A stretch of 64,000 nt of DNA from SZUA-547 sp963669315 (GCA_963669315.1 OY770021.1:1984001-2048000); one strand, 5' to 3'. Positions 36,096-45,041 are shown, numbered from the stretch's first letter. Made by a program: numbers and translations. The notes: generated by a model not told the origin, from the letters alone.

Positions 36096-36707
36096 TCAAT
36101 GGGCGAAGATGTCGATCTCGGGCCAGCCCTCGATATCGAGCAAAGCTCTGTCAGGCAGGAAGCGAAAGCAAGCCTCGGCCAGTTCGGTGCGACCTTCGCG
36201 CGCGAGCATTCCGTCCAACGCATCTTTGAGCCGGTGCAGATATAACACGTCCGACGCGGCGTATTCCGTCTGCGCGACTGTCAGATTTTCAGCGCCCCAG
36301 TCCGAGCTTTGCTGGTGCTTGGAGATATCGACGCCAATTAGATCCTGGCAGAGATTCTTCAACCCGTGGCGATCGGTGAAGGTGCGGCACATCTTGGATG
36401 CGATCTTGGTGCAGTAGACGGGACGGGCGACGGCGCCCAGCGCATGGGCGAGCAGCGCGATGTCGAACCGACCGAAATGAAACAGCTTCAAGACATCGGG
36501 ATCGGTCAGCAGCCGGTTCAGATTGGGCGCGGCCGTCGTTCCCGTTGGTATCTGCACCAGATGCGCGTTTCCATCGCCCGAGGACAGCTGCACCAGGCAC
36601 AGCCGGTCGCGATGCGGGTTCAGGCCCATCGCCTCCGTATCGATCGCCACGACAGGTCCAAGATCCAGCCCGTCCGGCAGATCGCCGATATGTGTGTGAA
36701 TGGTCAT
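36096..36707 (-). CDS. rnd: ribonuclease D-family 3'-5' exonuclease
   Basis: A 203-residue protein consisting of the DEDDy exonuclease domain only: DTEAMGL (first Asp/Glu, about 23-25), FHFGRFDIALL (Asp) and YAASDVLYLHRL (Tyr/Asp). It lacks the HRDC domains of E. coli RNase D, as in other alphaproteobacteria. Its likely role is tRNA 3' end trimming. It is the last core gene before the integrated element. Confidence 0.9.
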   Translation of the reverse strand: MTIHTHIGDLPDGLDLGPVVAIDTEAMGLNPHRDRLCLVQLSSGDGNAHLVQIPTGTTAAPNLNRLLTDPDVLKLFHFGRFDIALLAHALGAVARPVYCTKIASKMCRTFTDRHGLKNLCQDLIGVDISKHQQSSDWGAENLTVAQTEYAASDVLYLHRLKDALDGMLAREGRTELAEACFRFLPDRALLDIEGWPEIDIFAH

Positions 36708-36800
36708 GCCGCCCGCCGCCTTAGGTTTCTTTCCGGGGAATATAGCGCGTTCCGCGCGGGACGAAACCAGCGGCCGTCAACTTGTCGCGTTTGTTGGGAA

Positions 36801-36814
36801 TGGTGCCCAGGAGA
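36801..36814. repeat. distal attachment core (attL)
   Basis: TGGTGCCCAGGAGA, identical to the acceptor end of tRNA-Leu at 53121-53134. Sequence identity stops on both sides (GAA versus CTG before; GGTGAC versus AGACTC after). Confidence 0.85.
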
Positions 36815-36855
36815 GGTGACAAACTCCCTGAAACACCAAAGACTTAGCATATGCC

Positions 36856-36874
36856 TGGCCGAGATTTGGCCAAA
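36856..36874. promoter_or_regulatory. paired TGGCC arm-type site 1
   Basis: TGGCCGAGATTTGGCCAAA: two TGGCCRA half-sites 11 bp apart, 42 bp inside attL and just downstream of the integrase stop codon. A proposed integrase or excisionase binding site. Confidence 0.5.
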
Positions 36875-36881
36875 CATTTCT

Positions 36882-37952
36882 CTACAAAGCCACACCCGCT
36901 ATCGCATCGACGGCTCTGCTTTTCACAAATCCGCGATACCGCATTGTCTGCGAAATGTCGCTGTGACCCAGCAATTTCTGCAGGTCTCCAAGGTCTGCGC
37001 CTGCCTGCGCCGTGAGATACGCGAACGTGTGGCGCAAGTCGTGCACAGTAAAATCTGTCCGATGTGGCCGACATCTGGCCAATGCCTCCTTCAAAATCTT
37101 ATTCAGGATCGCGCTCGCCGAGTTGCCCCCGCTCCACGCGCCCATCTTGCCGATGAAAATTTCCCCGTTGGAGCCGACCTTCCGGTCGGGCCACCAGTCC
37201 AAGACACGCCTATTCAATGGAATCACCCTGGCGTTTGTCTTGGTCGCCGCCTTCTGCGGGAACACGTGCAGTTCCCCCTCCAGCGCCGTGCCCGTAAGCG
37301 GGCACTCCTCGATCTTGAAACTCCCCTCCGTCAATGACAGCAGCTCTCCGAGCCGCACCCCTGTCGCCGTCAAAACCAGGAAGTGCGGATAGTAGAATGG
37401 TTGCCTCTTTCCCAGCCAATCAAGGACGTGCCTCGCCTCGTTCGCCTCAAGGTGTTCCGTCCTCGCCGGACCCCGCCTTGGCCGCACGATGTCCGGCATC
37501 TTGTCCAGCTCCCCCAGCTTCACCGCCAGCTTCAGCATGCTGGTCAGCGGCTGCAGGTCCCGAATCACGCTGTCGGGTTTCTTGTGCGCCCACGTCGCGC
37601 CGCTGGTCATCGCAAAGATTTTGCTCGTGGTCAGCTTATTGATCGGCGTCGATCGCCCCAGCTCATCCACCACGCGCTCGGCCCGGTCCCACTGGTTCTT
37701 GCTGAGCCTGCCCTCCTGTTGCAGCTTCATGCAGTACGCCCGGCAGCACTCCGCCAGCGTCTGGTCGCCTGTCTCCTTCTCCTTGGCCGTCCCGTTGAGC
37801 ACGATGTTCCGCTCGATCTCGATCCGCCTCGCCTCGGCGTCCGCCTTGCTCGCCCGCACCGCGCTCAGCCCGGTGCTTGTCTTGACGTCGACGCCGTTCA
37901 GCCGCCCCATCACGTACCAGACGCCGCCGCGGGGTTTGATCTGGAGCGCCAT
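36882..37952 (-). CDS. int: tyrosine recombinase (phage-type integrase)
   Basis: A 356-residue integrase with the complete catalytic set: Arg200 (ATGVRLGEL), His304/Arg307 (HDLRHTFA), His330 (LLGHSD) and nucleophile Tyr339 (MRYRGF). The N-terminal 60 residues form the arm-binding region, followed by a core-binding SAM-like domain. I chose ATG 37952 over an upstream ATG because GAGGAGGA lies 6 bp before it. It reads towards attL, 68 bp from the att core, and should catalyse insertion into and excision from tRNA-Leu. The gene contains one of the proposed arm sites (37065-37083). It appears intact. Confidence 0.95.
   Translation of the reverse strand: MALQIKPRGGVWYVMGRLNGVDVKTSTGLSAVRASKADAEARRIEIERNIVLNGTAKEKETGDQTLAECCRAYCMKLQQEGRLSKNQWDRAERVVDELGRSTPINKLTTSKIFAMTSGATWAHKKPDSVIRDLQPLTSMLKLAVKLGELDKMPDIVRPRRGPARTEHLEANEARHVLDWLGKRQPFYYPHFLVLTATGVRLGELLSLTEGSFKIEECPLTGTALEGELHVFPQKAATKTNARVIPLNRRVLDWWPDRKVGSNGEIFIGKMGAWSGGNSASAILNKILKEALARCRPHRTDFTVHDLRHTFAYLTAQAGADLGDLQKLLGHSDISQTMRYRGFVKSRAVDAIAGVAL
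37065..37083. promoter_or_regulatory. paired TGGCC arm-type site 2 (inside int)
   Basis: TGGCCGACATCTGGCCAAT, nearly identical to the site beside attR; a third half-site TGTCCGA starts 9 bp earlier at 37056. It lies in the integrase coding region, so coding constraint cannot be excluded. Confidence 0.4.
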
Positions 37953-38036
37953 TGCTCGTCCTCCTCGTGACCGCATAGCGAACCCAACAGATTGATGTTG
38001 GACATTGCATTGATTTCCAAACCGGGGTCCGGAGCC

Positions 38037-38507
38037 TCACGCTCGAACCGCTGCCAGATATTTATCGTGGTCGCCGCCATCGGGATCGACTTCCCGCACC
38101 CACCCTTTGGGGACGCCGGCCAAGGCCAGGTAATCCTCGTCGCTCACGACCCGATACCACTCCACGGCCATCAGGCAGACGTCGCTCCGGGTCGATGCGC
38201 CCATCTTCGTCATGACCCCCCGCACATGCACCTTGGCCGTGCTCAACGTGGTGCCCAGGATCTCCTGCAGGCGCTTGTTCGGCTGCCCCTCAAGGATGCA
38301 CTGGAGCGCCACCGACTGCTTGATGGTCATCTTGGGCGGAGGATCTGCGGCGACCTCGCTCTCGACAGGCAATCTGTCTCTCGCCGCCCCCGCCATTGTC
38401 GCCATCTTGAAGATGGTTTCCTGCAGGATTTTCACCTGCGCCGTCTTCTCAGCAAGCTTACTCCGCATCGCCTCAAACTCGTCGTAGCTTGGTGTTTCTT
38501 TTTCCAT
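38037..38507 (-). CDS. LuxR/GerE-type helix-turn-helix regulator
   Basis: A 156-residue protein with an N-terminal coiled coil (about 5-35, RSKLAEKTAQVKILQETIF) and a C-terminal LuxR-type HTH (about 65-125: KQSVALQCILEGQPNKRLQEILG...STAKVHVRGVMTKMGASTRS). No receiver or autoinducer domain, so it is a stand-alone regulator. ATG 38507 is preceded by AAAAGGTGAG; a longer in-frame start exists at 38615. It lies 84 bp upstream of int on the same strand and may control integrase or cargo expression. Confidence 0.8.
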   Translation of the reverse strand: MEKETPSYDEFEAMRSKLAEKTAQVKILQETIFKMATMAGAARDRLPVESEVAADPPPKMTIKQSVALQCILEGQPNKRLQEILGTTLSTAKVHVRGVMTKMGASTRSDVCLMAVEWYRVVSDEDYLALAGVPKGWVREVDPDGGDHDKYLAAVRA

Positions 38508-38744
38508 GATCTCACCTTTTATGTTGTAGTGTTTGTCGGCCTCTCTCGCCCGCGTAAGTGGCTTCATGTTAACTGACCTCCAGTTAGCCTTTGGACTTAT
38601 TTGGCATGCATCCAATTAGTCTACAGATGTTATTGCTCTGTTGATGCCGCGTTCCTACCTAACCCCTACTGCCATTGGCTTTGTCTCCGATGGTGGTGGT
38701 GGTGGAACAGGCGAGGATTAGCGTCCTCGTCTGTTCCTTTACGT

Positions 38745-38981
38745 TTAAGGGGCCTGCATCTCCAAGACCTTCTCGCGCGCCCGCTTCATGATCGCCGTGC
38801 GCCACGTCTCGTTCTCGCACGCCCAGCCCAGCCCCAGCACCAGCAGGTCCGCCTCGGTCACGGTCTGACCCTGCAGCGCAGGCATGGCCTCAACTTCGCC
38901 GTTCGTCCTGAAGACGATCATTCCGTCGCCGGGCTTGTCATGGCAATCTCTCCTCGCTGATGATGGTGAGTGTTCATCCAA
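38745..38981 (-). CDS. small hypothetical protein
   Basis: Up to 78 residues from TTG 38981, with an internal ATG at residue 21 (MIVFRTNGEVEAMPALQG) that may be the true start. The C-terminal half is amphipathic helix (TWRTAIMKRAREKVLEMQ). Not recognised. Moderate coding character only. Confidence 0.35.
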   Translation of the reverse strand: MDEHSPSSARRDCHDKPGDGMIVFRTNGEVEAMPALQGQTVTEADLLVLGLGWACENETWRTAIMKRAREKVLEMQAP

Positions 38982-38990
38982 ACGCCGCCT

Positions 38991-39156
38991 TTATCCCTCG
39001 TCTCCCTTTGGGAGACTGCGCGGAAATCCAGCGACGAAGTCTGGGGCGACAGAACTGGCCCTAATCTTTCAATGTCTTAGAGGGGTTAGCCAGAGGCCAG
39101 TGTCGTCGGCCGATCGGACGGCCAACCCCCTTATCCCCCGCCCCCCTTTGGGGGTC
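38991..39156. repeat. pair of related hairpins in a gene-poor stretch
   Basis: 38991-39016 and 39131-39156 share TTATCCCYCG followed by a hairpin with a TTT loop: GTCTCCC/GGGAGAC in the first, CCCCC/GGGGG in the second. Differences fall on both stem sides, keeping the pairing. The wider 38982-39901 region holds no confident intact gene. Confidence 0.45.
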
Positions 39157-39223
39157 TATTGGAGTAGTTAGATGCCTAGGGTAGGACTCAAATGATCAAG
39201 AATTCCAATGGGTTGGTGATTCT

Positions 39224-39242
39224 TGGCCAAGATTTGTCCAAT
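39224..39242. promoter_or_regulatory. paired TGGCC arm-type site 3 (degenerate)
   Basis: TGGCCAAGATTTGTCCAAT matches the other sites apart from one base in the second half-site. It lies 2.4 kb inside attL. Confidence 0.35.
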
Positions 39243-39281
39243 ATCCAGCCGTTGGACATGGTGGGGAGTGGGGGGGGGTAG

Positions 39282-39680
39282 GCCCCGCCCCGGCTTCCGG
39301 CTTTCGCCAATTGCCATGTCTGGTGCCCCGATAATTCTGAGCAGTTTTTCAAAACGTCTCGGCACGCCCGCATTGAACGCCATTGCGTTTCGAAACCGCC
39401 AGCAACTTCAATCGCATCGCGCGCAATTTCGATTGCCCACGTTCTACCACTCGGATATGCGTTCATCGAAGCGATGGCGGCATTCTACAAACTACATTCG
39501 GCCGGTTCCAAGGACGCGTCCGTGACTTGGGATGCGTACGCAGAATGCTATAGCGGCAAGTTCCTGGAGCTTCTCGAGGCGGTGCTCTACCCGTTCGATC
39601 CGGCACGCGAAAAGGAAGCCGCGAACCTTGGGGACGCAATTCGCCGCGCCATCGGAGACCGGGCGAATAGCTCGCTTTAG
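39282..39680 (+). pseudogene. decayed reading frame lacking a start
   Basis: A frame open from 39282 to TAG 39680 reads as protein-like sequence (HVWCPDNSEQFFKTSRHARI; PLGYAFIEAMAAFYKLH; LLEAVLYPFDPAREKEAANL) but has no ATG, GTG or TTG before ATG 39474. A G-rich run with a stop lies immediately upstream (39261-39281), so the 5' part is probably lost or frameshifted. The last 68 residues could be expressed alone from 39474. Family not recognised. Confidence 0.35.
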
Positions 39681-39901
39681 AGCCAGCGAATCTGCAAAAT
39701 CCCGGTGTCAGCTTCGAGCCCCATAGCAAACATTATCGAATTGTGGCTGACGGCGGCTTCGCGCCAGATCCGGTAGTTCGCTGCACTAGGCAGAGTCGGC
39801 AGCTTAGCGCCAACAACGGACATGAACCCAAGACATAACGGACAGGTGCAAGTTGCAACCGGTGCAGCCACATCTTGAACACCTGGCTTGAGGCGATCTA
39901 C

Positions 39902-40993
39902 TTAAGCGATAGCGAAAACGAAATCTGCGTCGGTAAGCAGACTGGGATCGTCGAACCCGACTAGGATGACGCTGTCTCCAGACGCTCCAAATTCGATCCG
40001 AGTACTCGCGCCGAGGTCGGTGAACGTCATGTCGGCGATGCTGCTGAAGCCGTAGGCACTTACGTCGATCAAGTCACCATCACTTTGACGGAAATCCCCG
40101 ATGCCATCGTCACCGCCACCTAGTGCAAATACAAAGGTGTCGGTGCCGCCGACCGCGTCGTCGTACATAAATTGGGCATCGCCAACCATGTAATCATAGC
40201 CTGACCCGCTCACCAGCGTGTCATCTCCACCTACGGCGTCGCCGTGCATCTCTAAACCATCTCCGTAAAATCGGTGTGTCTCGACCCCGACTACGTCGAC
40301 GCTACTCAGTATGTCATCGCCGCCGACCGTGTTCTCGTACATCTTCCAAGCATCGCCATAGAGAATATGCTCGGCGATGCCATCGCTTCCTCCGCTGATC
40401 AGAACGTCATCGCCACCGCTAGCACTGTCATGCATTTCCCAAGCATCTCCGCATAGCGTGTTCGTGGCGGATACGACTCCGCTTCCAATCAGGATGTCGT
40501 CGCCGCCGGACGCATCATCGTGCATGTATTGAGCGTCACCGTAGAGGAAATTGTTAAGCGCCCATTCGCCGCCGTTAAGAACATCATCACCGCCTACGGC
40601 TCTGCTACTCATCTGAAACGCATCGCCGTAGATTGTGTTGGTGGCACCGAATGTACCGCCAGTTAGGACGTCATCGCCGCCGGTCGATCGATCATCCATC
40701 TGAAACGCGTCGCCGTAGAGAACGTTTTGGGGACCAAAATCACCACCGGTTAGGACGTCATCGCCGCCAGTCGATCGATCGACCATCTGAAGCGAGTCGC
40801 CATAAAGGGTATGAACTCCGCCAATATCGCCGCCTGAGAGTGTATCGTTGCCACCACTTGCCCGATCCTCAAGCGCTCCAGTCGCATCACCGAACGCAGT
40901 ACCGTCGAACCGATCACCTAGCTGCAGAAACTGATCCAATCCGATGGACCTATCTCCAAGGTTGCCGTCAACGTCACCCCAAATAATTGCCAT
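39902..40993 (-). CDS. RTX-like secreted repeat protein
   Basis: A 363-residue acidic, Gly/Asp-rich protein. Eight tandem repeats of 27-31 residues (about 47-280) follow the pattern GGDDxLxGG...YGDAxxMxDxx, each pairing a nonapeptide-like GGDD turn with a YGDA turn, consistent with a calcium-binding parallel beta-roll. The C-terminus (GTDTFVFALGGGDDGIGDF to the final DADFVFAIA) is the serralysin/M10_C-type end that carries a type I secretion signal. No Sec signal peptide. GAGAGG lies 6 bp before ATG 40993. No T1SS genes are within the island, so a chromosomal exporter would be needed. Function (adhesin, S-layer or matrix protein) is unknown. Confidence 0.8.
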   Translation of the reverse strand: MAIIWGDVDGNLGDRSIGLDQFLQLGDRFDGTAFGDATGALEDRASGGNDTLSGGDIGGVHTLYGDSLQMVDRSTGGDDVLTGGDFGPQNVLYGDAFQMDDRSTGGDDVLTGGTFGATNTIYGDAFQMSSRAVGGDDVLNGGEWALNNFLYGDAQYMHDDASGGDDILIGSGVVSATNTLCGDAWEMHDSASGGDDVLISGGSDGIAEHILYGDAWKMYENTVGGDDILSSVDVVGVETHRFYGDGLEMHGDAVGGDDTLVSGSGYDYMVGDAQFMYDDAVGGTDTFVFALGGGDDGIGDFRQSDGDLIDVSAYGFSSIADMTFTDLGASTRIEFGASGDSVILVGFDDPSLLTDADFVFAIA

Positions 40994-41219
40994 GACAACC
41001 TCTCCAGCCTTTCCTTTCCGGCTACCGCAGACCGCGAAATCAACAGGAATTTCAGCGCAAATATACGAGGCCGAAACATTATTATTTCGTGCAAGGTCAA
41101 CACGAATTGGGAGGCGATGTCTTTGACTGGCGTCAAATGGATTTGACAGTAAGCGCTGATAGTGCCGGCATGCTCGAAATGTGAGGAATGATTTAATTGC
41201 GCCGCGCGTCGAGTCCGCA

Positions 41220-41374
41220 TTGGGTCAGCACCGGTCATTGCGACCAAGTTTGGCAATGACGGCTTTCGACGCTAAAGCGGATGCTCATCCCCACTTCCAC
41301 CAACGATGGCTGCTTTTGCGTGCAAAGCGGACGCCGGGAGCAGAGCGCCTTAGGTCCGCTCTGCGCCAGGAGCG
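41220..41374. repeat. 155-bp direct repeat, copy 1
   Basis: Matches 43533-43687 with a single mismatch (41369 G versus A). It lies in the 571-bp gap between the RTX-like gene and the cyclase gene. The rest of the gap (40994-41219 and 41375-41564) shows no gene. Confidence 0.95.
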
Positions 41375-41564
41375 GACACTAAGGGCGGTAGAGTTTATTG
41401 GCGCATTTTTCGACAACATGCCGTCAAGACAACATTTCCCACGTCGGTTTCTACCCCGATTTTTAGCCTTCTAGCCGAGGTAAAATAAGCGCTAGAAAGA
41501 CCGCTCTGCCCGCTGAATGCAATTTTGCTAGGCTGCGGCAATCACGGAAGAGAGCGAAGGTAAA

Positions 41565-43430
41565 GTGAAACGCCGTCTTGCAGCCATCCTTGCAGCCGAT
41601 GTGGTTGGCTACAGCCGTCTGATGGGCGCGAACGAGGTCGGCACCCTAAGCGACCTGCGGGAAATCCGTACCGGGTTGATCGAGGGGGCCGTCGCCGAAG
41701 ATGGTGGGCGCATCTTCAAGCTCATGGGTGATGGAATCCTTGCGGAATTCGGTAGCGTGGTCGGTGCACTGAGAGCCGCTCTCGCCATCCAGGAGTCCGT
41801 GAGGCAGCGAAATTTGGATGTCCCTGAAGACCGTCAGATTCGGTTCCGGATGGGCATCAATCTCGGCGATGTCGTGGTCGAGGATGACGACATATTCGGC
41901 GACGGCGTTAACATCGCAGCGAGGATTGAAGCGCTAGCGAAACCTGGTGGGGTCGCCGTTTCCGGCGCGGTCCGTGATCAGGTGGGCAATCGCCTCGACA
42001 TCGACTTCGAGTACGCCGGCGAGCCGAAGCTCAAGAACATAGAAACTGCCGTGACAGTGTTTCATGTCCGACCCCAGATCGCTGAGCCGCTAGTTGTCGG
42101 CGGACAGGACCTGCCGAGTCGGCCTTCCATCGCGGTGCTTCCATTCAACAACATGAGCGGCGATCCTGAGCAGGAGTATTTCGCCGATGGCATCACGGAA
42201 GACCTGATCACTGATCTTTCCAAACTGTCTAGCCTGTTTGTCGTCAGTCGAAACTCGGTGTTTGTCTACAAGGGCAAGGCGGTCAATTCTAAGGAAGTCG
42301 CCCGTGAACTCGGCGTGCGTCACGTCCTCGAAGGCAGCGTGCGCAAGGCGGGACAACGCGTGCGGATCACGAGCCAGCTAACCGACGCCATTACGGGCGG
42401 CCATCTCTGGGCCGAACGGTTCGACCGAGACCTCTCCGACATCTTCGCGCTGCAGGACGAAATCACGAAAACGATCATCGGCCAGTTACAGGTCAGGCTG
42501 TTGGAGGTTGAAACAAAGAACCGCCCGCCGACGGATAATGTCGAAGCATACAATTGCTGTCTCAAAGGTCGCCAGCTTTTCCATACGCGAACGAAACAGA
42601 ATCTCGAACTGGCGCGGAAACAATTTCTTCAGGCTTTGCGGCACGACCCGAAATACGCTCGTGCCTATGTCGGGTTGGCTGATAGCGAGGCGCGGCTTAA
42701 TGACTGGTTTGGCGGCCAATACCCAGCCGAAGATGTTCTCGCCATGGCGAGACGCGCGCTGGAGCTAGCGCCCGAAATGGCCGACGCCCACGCAGCGCAT
42801 GCGCTGGCTTTGCAGATGTCCGGAGAGGACGAGGCTGCGGAGGAGAGTTATCGCGCCGCACTTGCGATTGATCCCCTTTGCTATGAGGCGCATCACAATT
42901 TCGCCCGATACTACCGCGCAAAAGGGGACCGTGCGCTGAGCGCCTATCATTTCACGCGCGCGCTCGAAATTGATCCTGATGATTACCGCTCGCCGCTGTT
43001 GCTGATGGGTGATCTCGTCGAACTCGGTCGCATCGAGGAGGCTGACGGTTACTTTTCGCTGGCGCTCAAGCGCGCTGAAGACGCCGCGTCTCGCAACCCG
43101 GACAATCCCGATCCGCTGGAGCTTGGGGCGTGCGTTCTGGCAGCACGCGGCGATCATGCTCGCGCACGGGACTGGCTGGACCGGGCGCAGGCTACGGATC
43201 CAGATCGGCAGATGACAGATGGCTACAACGTCGCCTGCGCCTATGCGCTGATGGGCGAAGACGACTTGGCGCTGGACCTGTTGGAGGAGATATTCGTCAA
43301 ACTTGGTCACGCCCAACGCGAGTGGATGCGCACCGATTCCGATTTCAAAGGGCTACAGGACAATCAGCGGTTCGTCCGACTGTTCGAAACGCGACGCGAC
43401 AGTTGTCCGACTCAAGAGACTGCATCCTGA
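41565..43430 (+). CDS. class III adenylate/guanylate cyclase with TolB-like and TPR domains
   Basis: A 621-residue protein from GTG 41565. The cyclase homology domain (about 5-165) has metal-binding Asp12 (LAADVVGYSRLM) and Asp56 (KLMGDGILAEF) and DDIFGDGVNIAARIEALA. A TolB-like N-terminal domain follows (about 185-300: SIAVLPFNNMSGDPEQEYFA), then TPR repeats (about 330-600: LELAPEMADAHAAHALALQM, ALAIDPLCYEAHHNFARYYR). No transmembrane helix is obvious. This architecture is abundant in Rhizobiales and Rhodobacterales, where many paralogs exist. It makes a cyclic nucleotide, presumably cAMP, in response to an unknown cue. It is bracketed by the 155-bp direct repeats. Confidence 0.9.
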   Translation: MKRRLAAILAADVVGYSRLMGANEVGTLSDLREIRTGLIEGAVAEDGGRIFKLMGDGILAEFGSVVGALRAALAIQESVRQRNLDVPEDRQIRFRMGINLGDVVVEDDDIFGDGVNIAARIEALAKPGGVAVSGAVRDQVGNRLDIDFEYAGEPKLKNIETAVTVFHVRPQIAEPLVVGGQDLPSRPSIAVLPFNNMSGDPEQEYFADGITEDLITDLSKLSSLFVVSRNSVFVYKGKAVNSKEVARELGVRHVLEGSVRKAGQRVRITSQLTDAITGGHLWAERFDRDLSDIFALQDEITKTIIGQLQVRLLEVETKNRPPTDNVEAYNCCLKGRQLFHTRTKQNLELARKQFLQALRHDPKYARAYVGLADSEARLNDWFGGQYPAEDVLAMARRALELAPEMADAHAAHALALQMSGEDEAAEESYRAALAIDPLCYEAHHNFARYYRAKGDRALSAYHFTRALEIDPDDYRSPLLLMGDLVELGRIEEADGYFSLALKRAEDAASRNPDNPDPLELGACVLAARGDHARARDWLDRAQATDPDRQMTDGYNVACAYALMGEDDLALDLLEEIFVKLGHAQREWMRTDSDFKGLQDNQRFVRLFETRRDSCPTQETAS

Positions 43431-43532
43431 TGGTGATCGAGAGGAAGTAAGCGGCTAGTGCGTTTGTAGGTCGAGCACAGCAACTTATGGGCACAATGTA
43501 ACCGTTAGCTGTTCAAAGGATGAATGTCGCCT

Positions 43533-43687
43533 TTGGGTCAGCACCGGTCATTGCGACCAAGTTTGGCAATGACGGCTTTCGACGCTAAAGCGGATGCTCA
43601 TCCCCACTTCCACCAACGATGGCTGCTTTTGCGTGCAAAGCGGACGCCGGGAGCAGAGCGCCTTAGGTCCGCTCTGCGCCAAGAGCG
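43533..43687. repeat. 155-bp direct repeat, copy 2
   Basis: Second copy of the 41220-41374 repeat, 103 bp after the cyclase stop. The 651-bp gap 43431-44081 otherwise holds only a doubtful small frame at 43758-44000. Confidence 0.95.
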
Positions 43688-43757
43688 ACAACTATTGGTG
43701 CTGTGGTTGTTGACTCAAGTCAGCGACGCTAGGCGGCCGATATGTTCAGAAAAAGCA

Positions 43758-44000
43758 ATGTTTCGATTCTCGCTAACAGACTCCGATACCAGACCGATCC
43801 TTTGGAAGGACCTGCTTACTGCGGAGTTTCTGGCGCCTACACTCGAAATCTTCGTCGGATCTCTGGTCATGATCTTTAAGCGAGGCGAACACACTCTGGC
43901 CGCAAGAAATGAAGCCAAAAGTATCGATCTAAACGGGCATACCGACGCCGGAACTCTGGCCTCAAGCGCCCCCGCCGGTCGCAAGCGCGCCGCGCACTGA
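43758..44000 (+). CDS. doubtful small reading frame
   Basis: 80 codons from ATG 43758 (MFRFSLTDSDTRPILWKDLL...). There is no clear ribosome site and no recognisable family. The same frame extends back into the direct repeat without a better start. Listed because it is the only candidate in this gap. Confidence 0.2.
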   Translation: MFRFSLTDSDTRPILWKDLLTAEFLAPTLEIFVGSLVMIFKRGEHTLAARNEAKSIDLNGHTDAGTLASSAPAGRKRAAH

Positions 44001-44081
44001 GCTGCCTGTTCGGGGAGCGTCCGAACCGTTCGTTGCTGATGCCGACGCAGCGTCTGCGACACCAAGATGAGGACTGCGAAA

Positions 44082-45041
44082 ATGAGGAACAGCAATCTCC
44101 TTATCCGGTTAACAATCGTTGCGGTCACGGCGAGCGCCTGCGCGCAGCAAAAGACGATGACGCTTCCCGCGGCGGAGGCCGAACTGTTCGACCCAAAGGT
44201 TCCGATCGAGATCGTCGGCGCGCACGCTATTTCTGGGCGGCACGGTTACGTGGTCGCGGGCGCGGGCGAAGGCGTAGGAACGGGGATGCTCGCCGGAGCT
44301 GGGGCGGCGATCGGCGGCGGAGCGCAAACCGGCGATCCTTTGGGCCTCGCTCTCGGGGTCGTGCTTGCGCCGGTGTTCGCCGTGGGCGGCGGTGTATACG
44401 GCGCGGCCGCCGCACACTCCACAGAGGAAACCGAGGGCGCAATTGCGGCCATCGAAGCCGTTTATGACGATTCCGCCCTTCTCGGCTCAATCGACGAAAA
44501 GGTTGAGGCCGCGTTCGAAGCAGAGGGATTTTCCGTCGTCAGAGAATGTGGCGCGCGCGCATTGATCGAAGCATCGGTTTCAAGCGCGGACCAAGAAGCG
44601 ATTGCCGCGCCCGATTGCGATCTAACGAACGTGAAAAGTCGCCTGCGTCTAGAGGAGTCCTTCGCCTTTACGACGCACGGCGCTTATTCGCCGGATCTGA
44701 TTTTCGCGATCAATGTGGATGCCATGGCGTCCAGTTCCGACCCGAGCAAGGAAGCCATGGAGTTTCGCTGGGTCTATATCTCTCCCAAGATAGATTTCTT
44801 CGACGCGACATCCTCAAGTGCGACCGATCTGCGCCAACACATCGCGGCTGCGCAGGCTCGCCTAGCGCGTCGCATCGTCGAGGACCTTCACACAGCGCGA
44901 CACGAGATTCGTGTCACGGGCACGTATTGGCCGGATCGCGCCGGCCTAAACTTCATGCCAGCCGCCGCGTCGCCCGGACTGGTGATGCGCGCGCCGGCGA
45001 GATCGCAGTTAATCAGTGTAACAGAGGCGGATTTGAAATAG
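44082..45041 (+). CDS. putative lipoprotein with glycine-zipper-like segment
   Basis: A 319-residue exported protein. Signal sequence MRNSNLLIRLTIVAVTASAC ends in a lipobox with Cys20. A Gly/Ala-rich segment (about 60-120, GYVVAGAGEGVGTGMLAGAG, GLALGVVLAPVFAVGGGVYG) looks like a membrane-inserting glycine zipper; a soluble domain follows. ATG 44082 is chosen because GAGGA lies 8 bp upstream; an in-frame ATG at 44067 is less well placed. Family not recognised. Probably an outer- or inner-membrane anchored lipoprotein. Confidence 0.6.
   Translation: MRNSNLLIRLTIVAVTASACAQQKTMTLPAAEAELFDPKVPIEIVGAHAISGRHGYVVAGAGEGVGTGMLAGAGAAIGGGAQTGDPLGLALGVVLAPVFAVGGGVYGAAAAHSTEETEGAIAAIEAVYDDSALLGSIDEKVEAAFEAEGFSVVRECGARALIEASVSSADQEAIAAPDCDLTNVKSRLRLEESFAFTTHGAYSPDLIFAINVDAMASSSDPSKEAMEFRWVYISPKIDFFDATSSSATDLRQHIAAAQARLARRIVEDLHTARHEIRVTGTYWPDRAGLNFMPAAASPGLVMRAPARSQLISVTEADLK

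Noticed and set aside
39168..39466. Two overlapping minus-strand small frames of 71-92 codons
   Set aside because: They conflict with the plus-strand remnant frame, lack ribosome sites and show no family resemblance.
39902..40993. Possible CRISPR-like array from the regular repeats
   Set aside because: The period is a protein repeat (about 87 bp, in frame, degenerate at DNA level) within one reading frame; no constant repeat with unique spacers.
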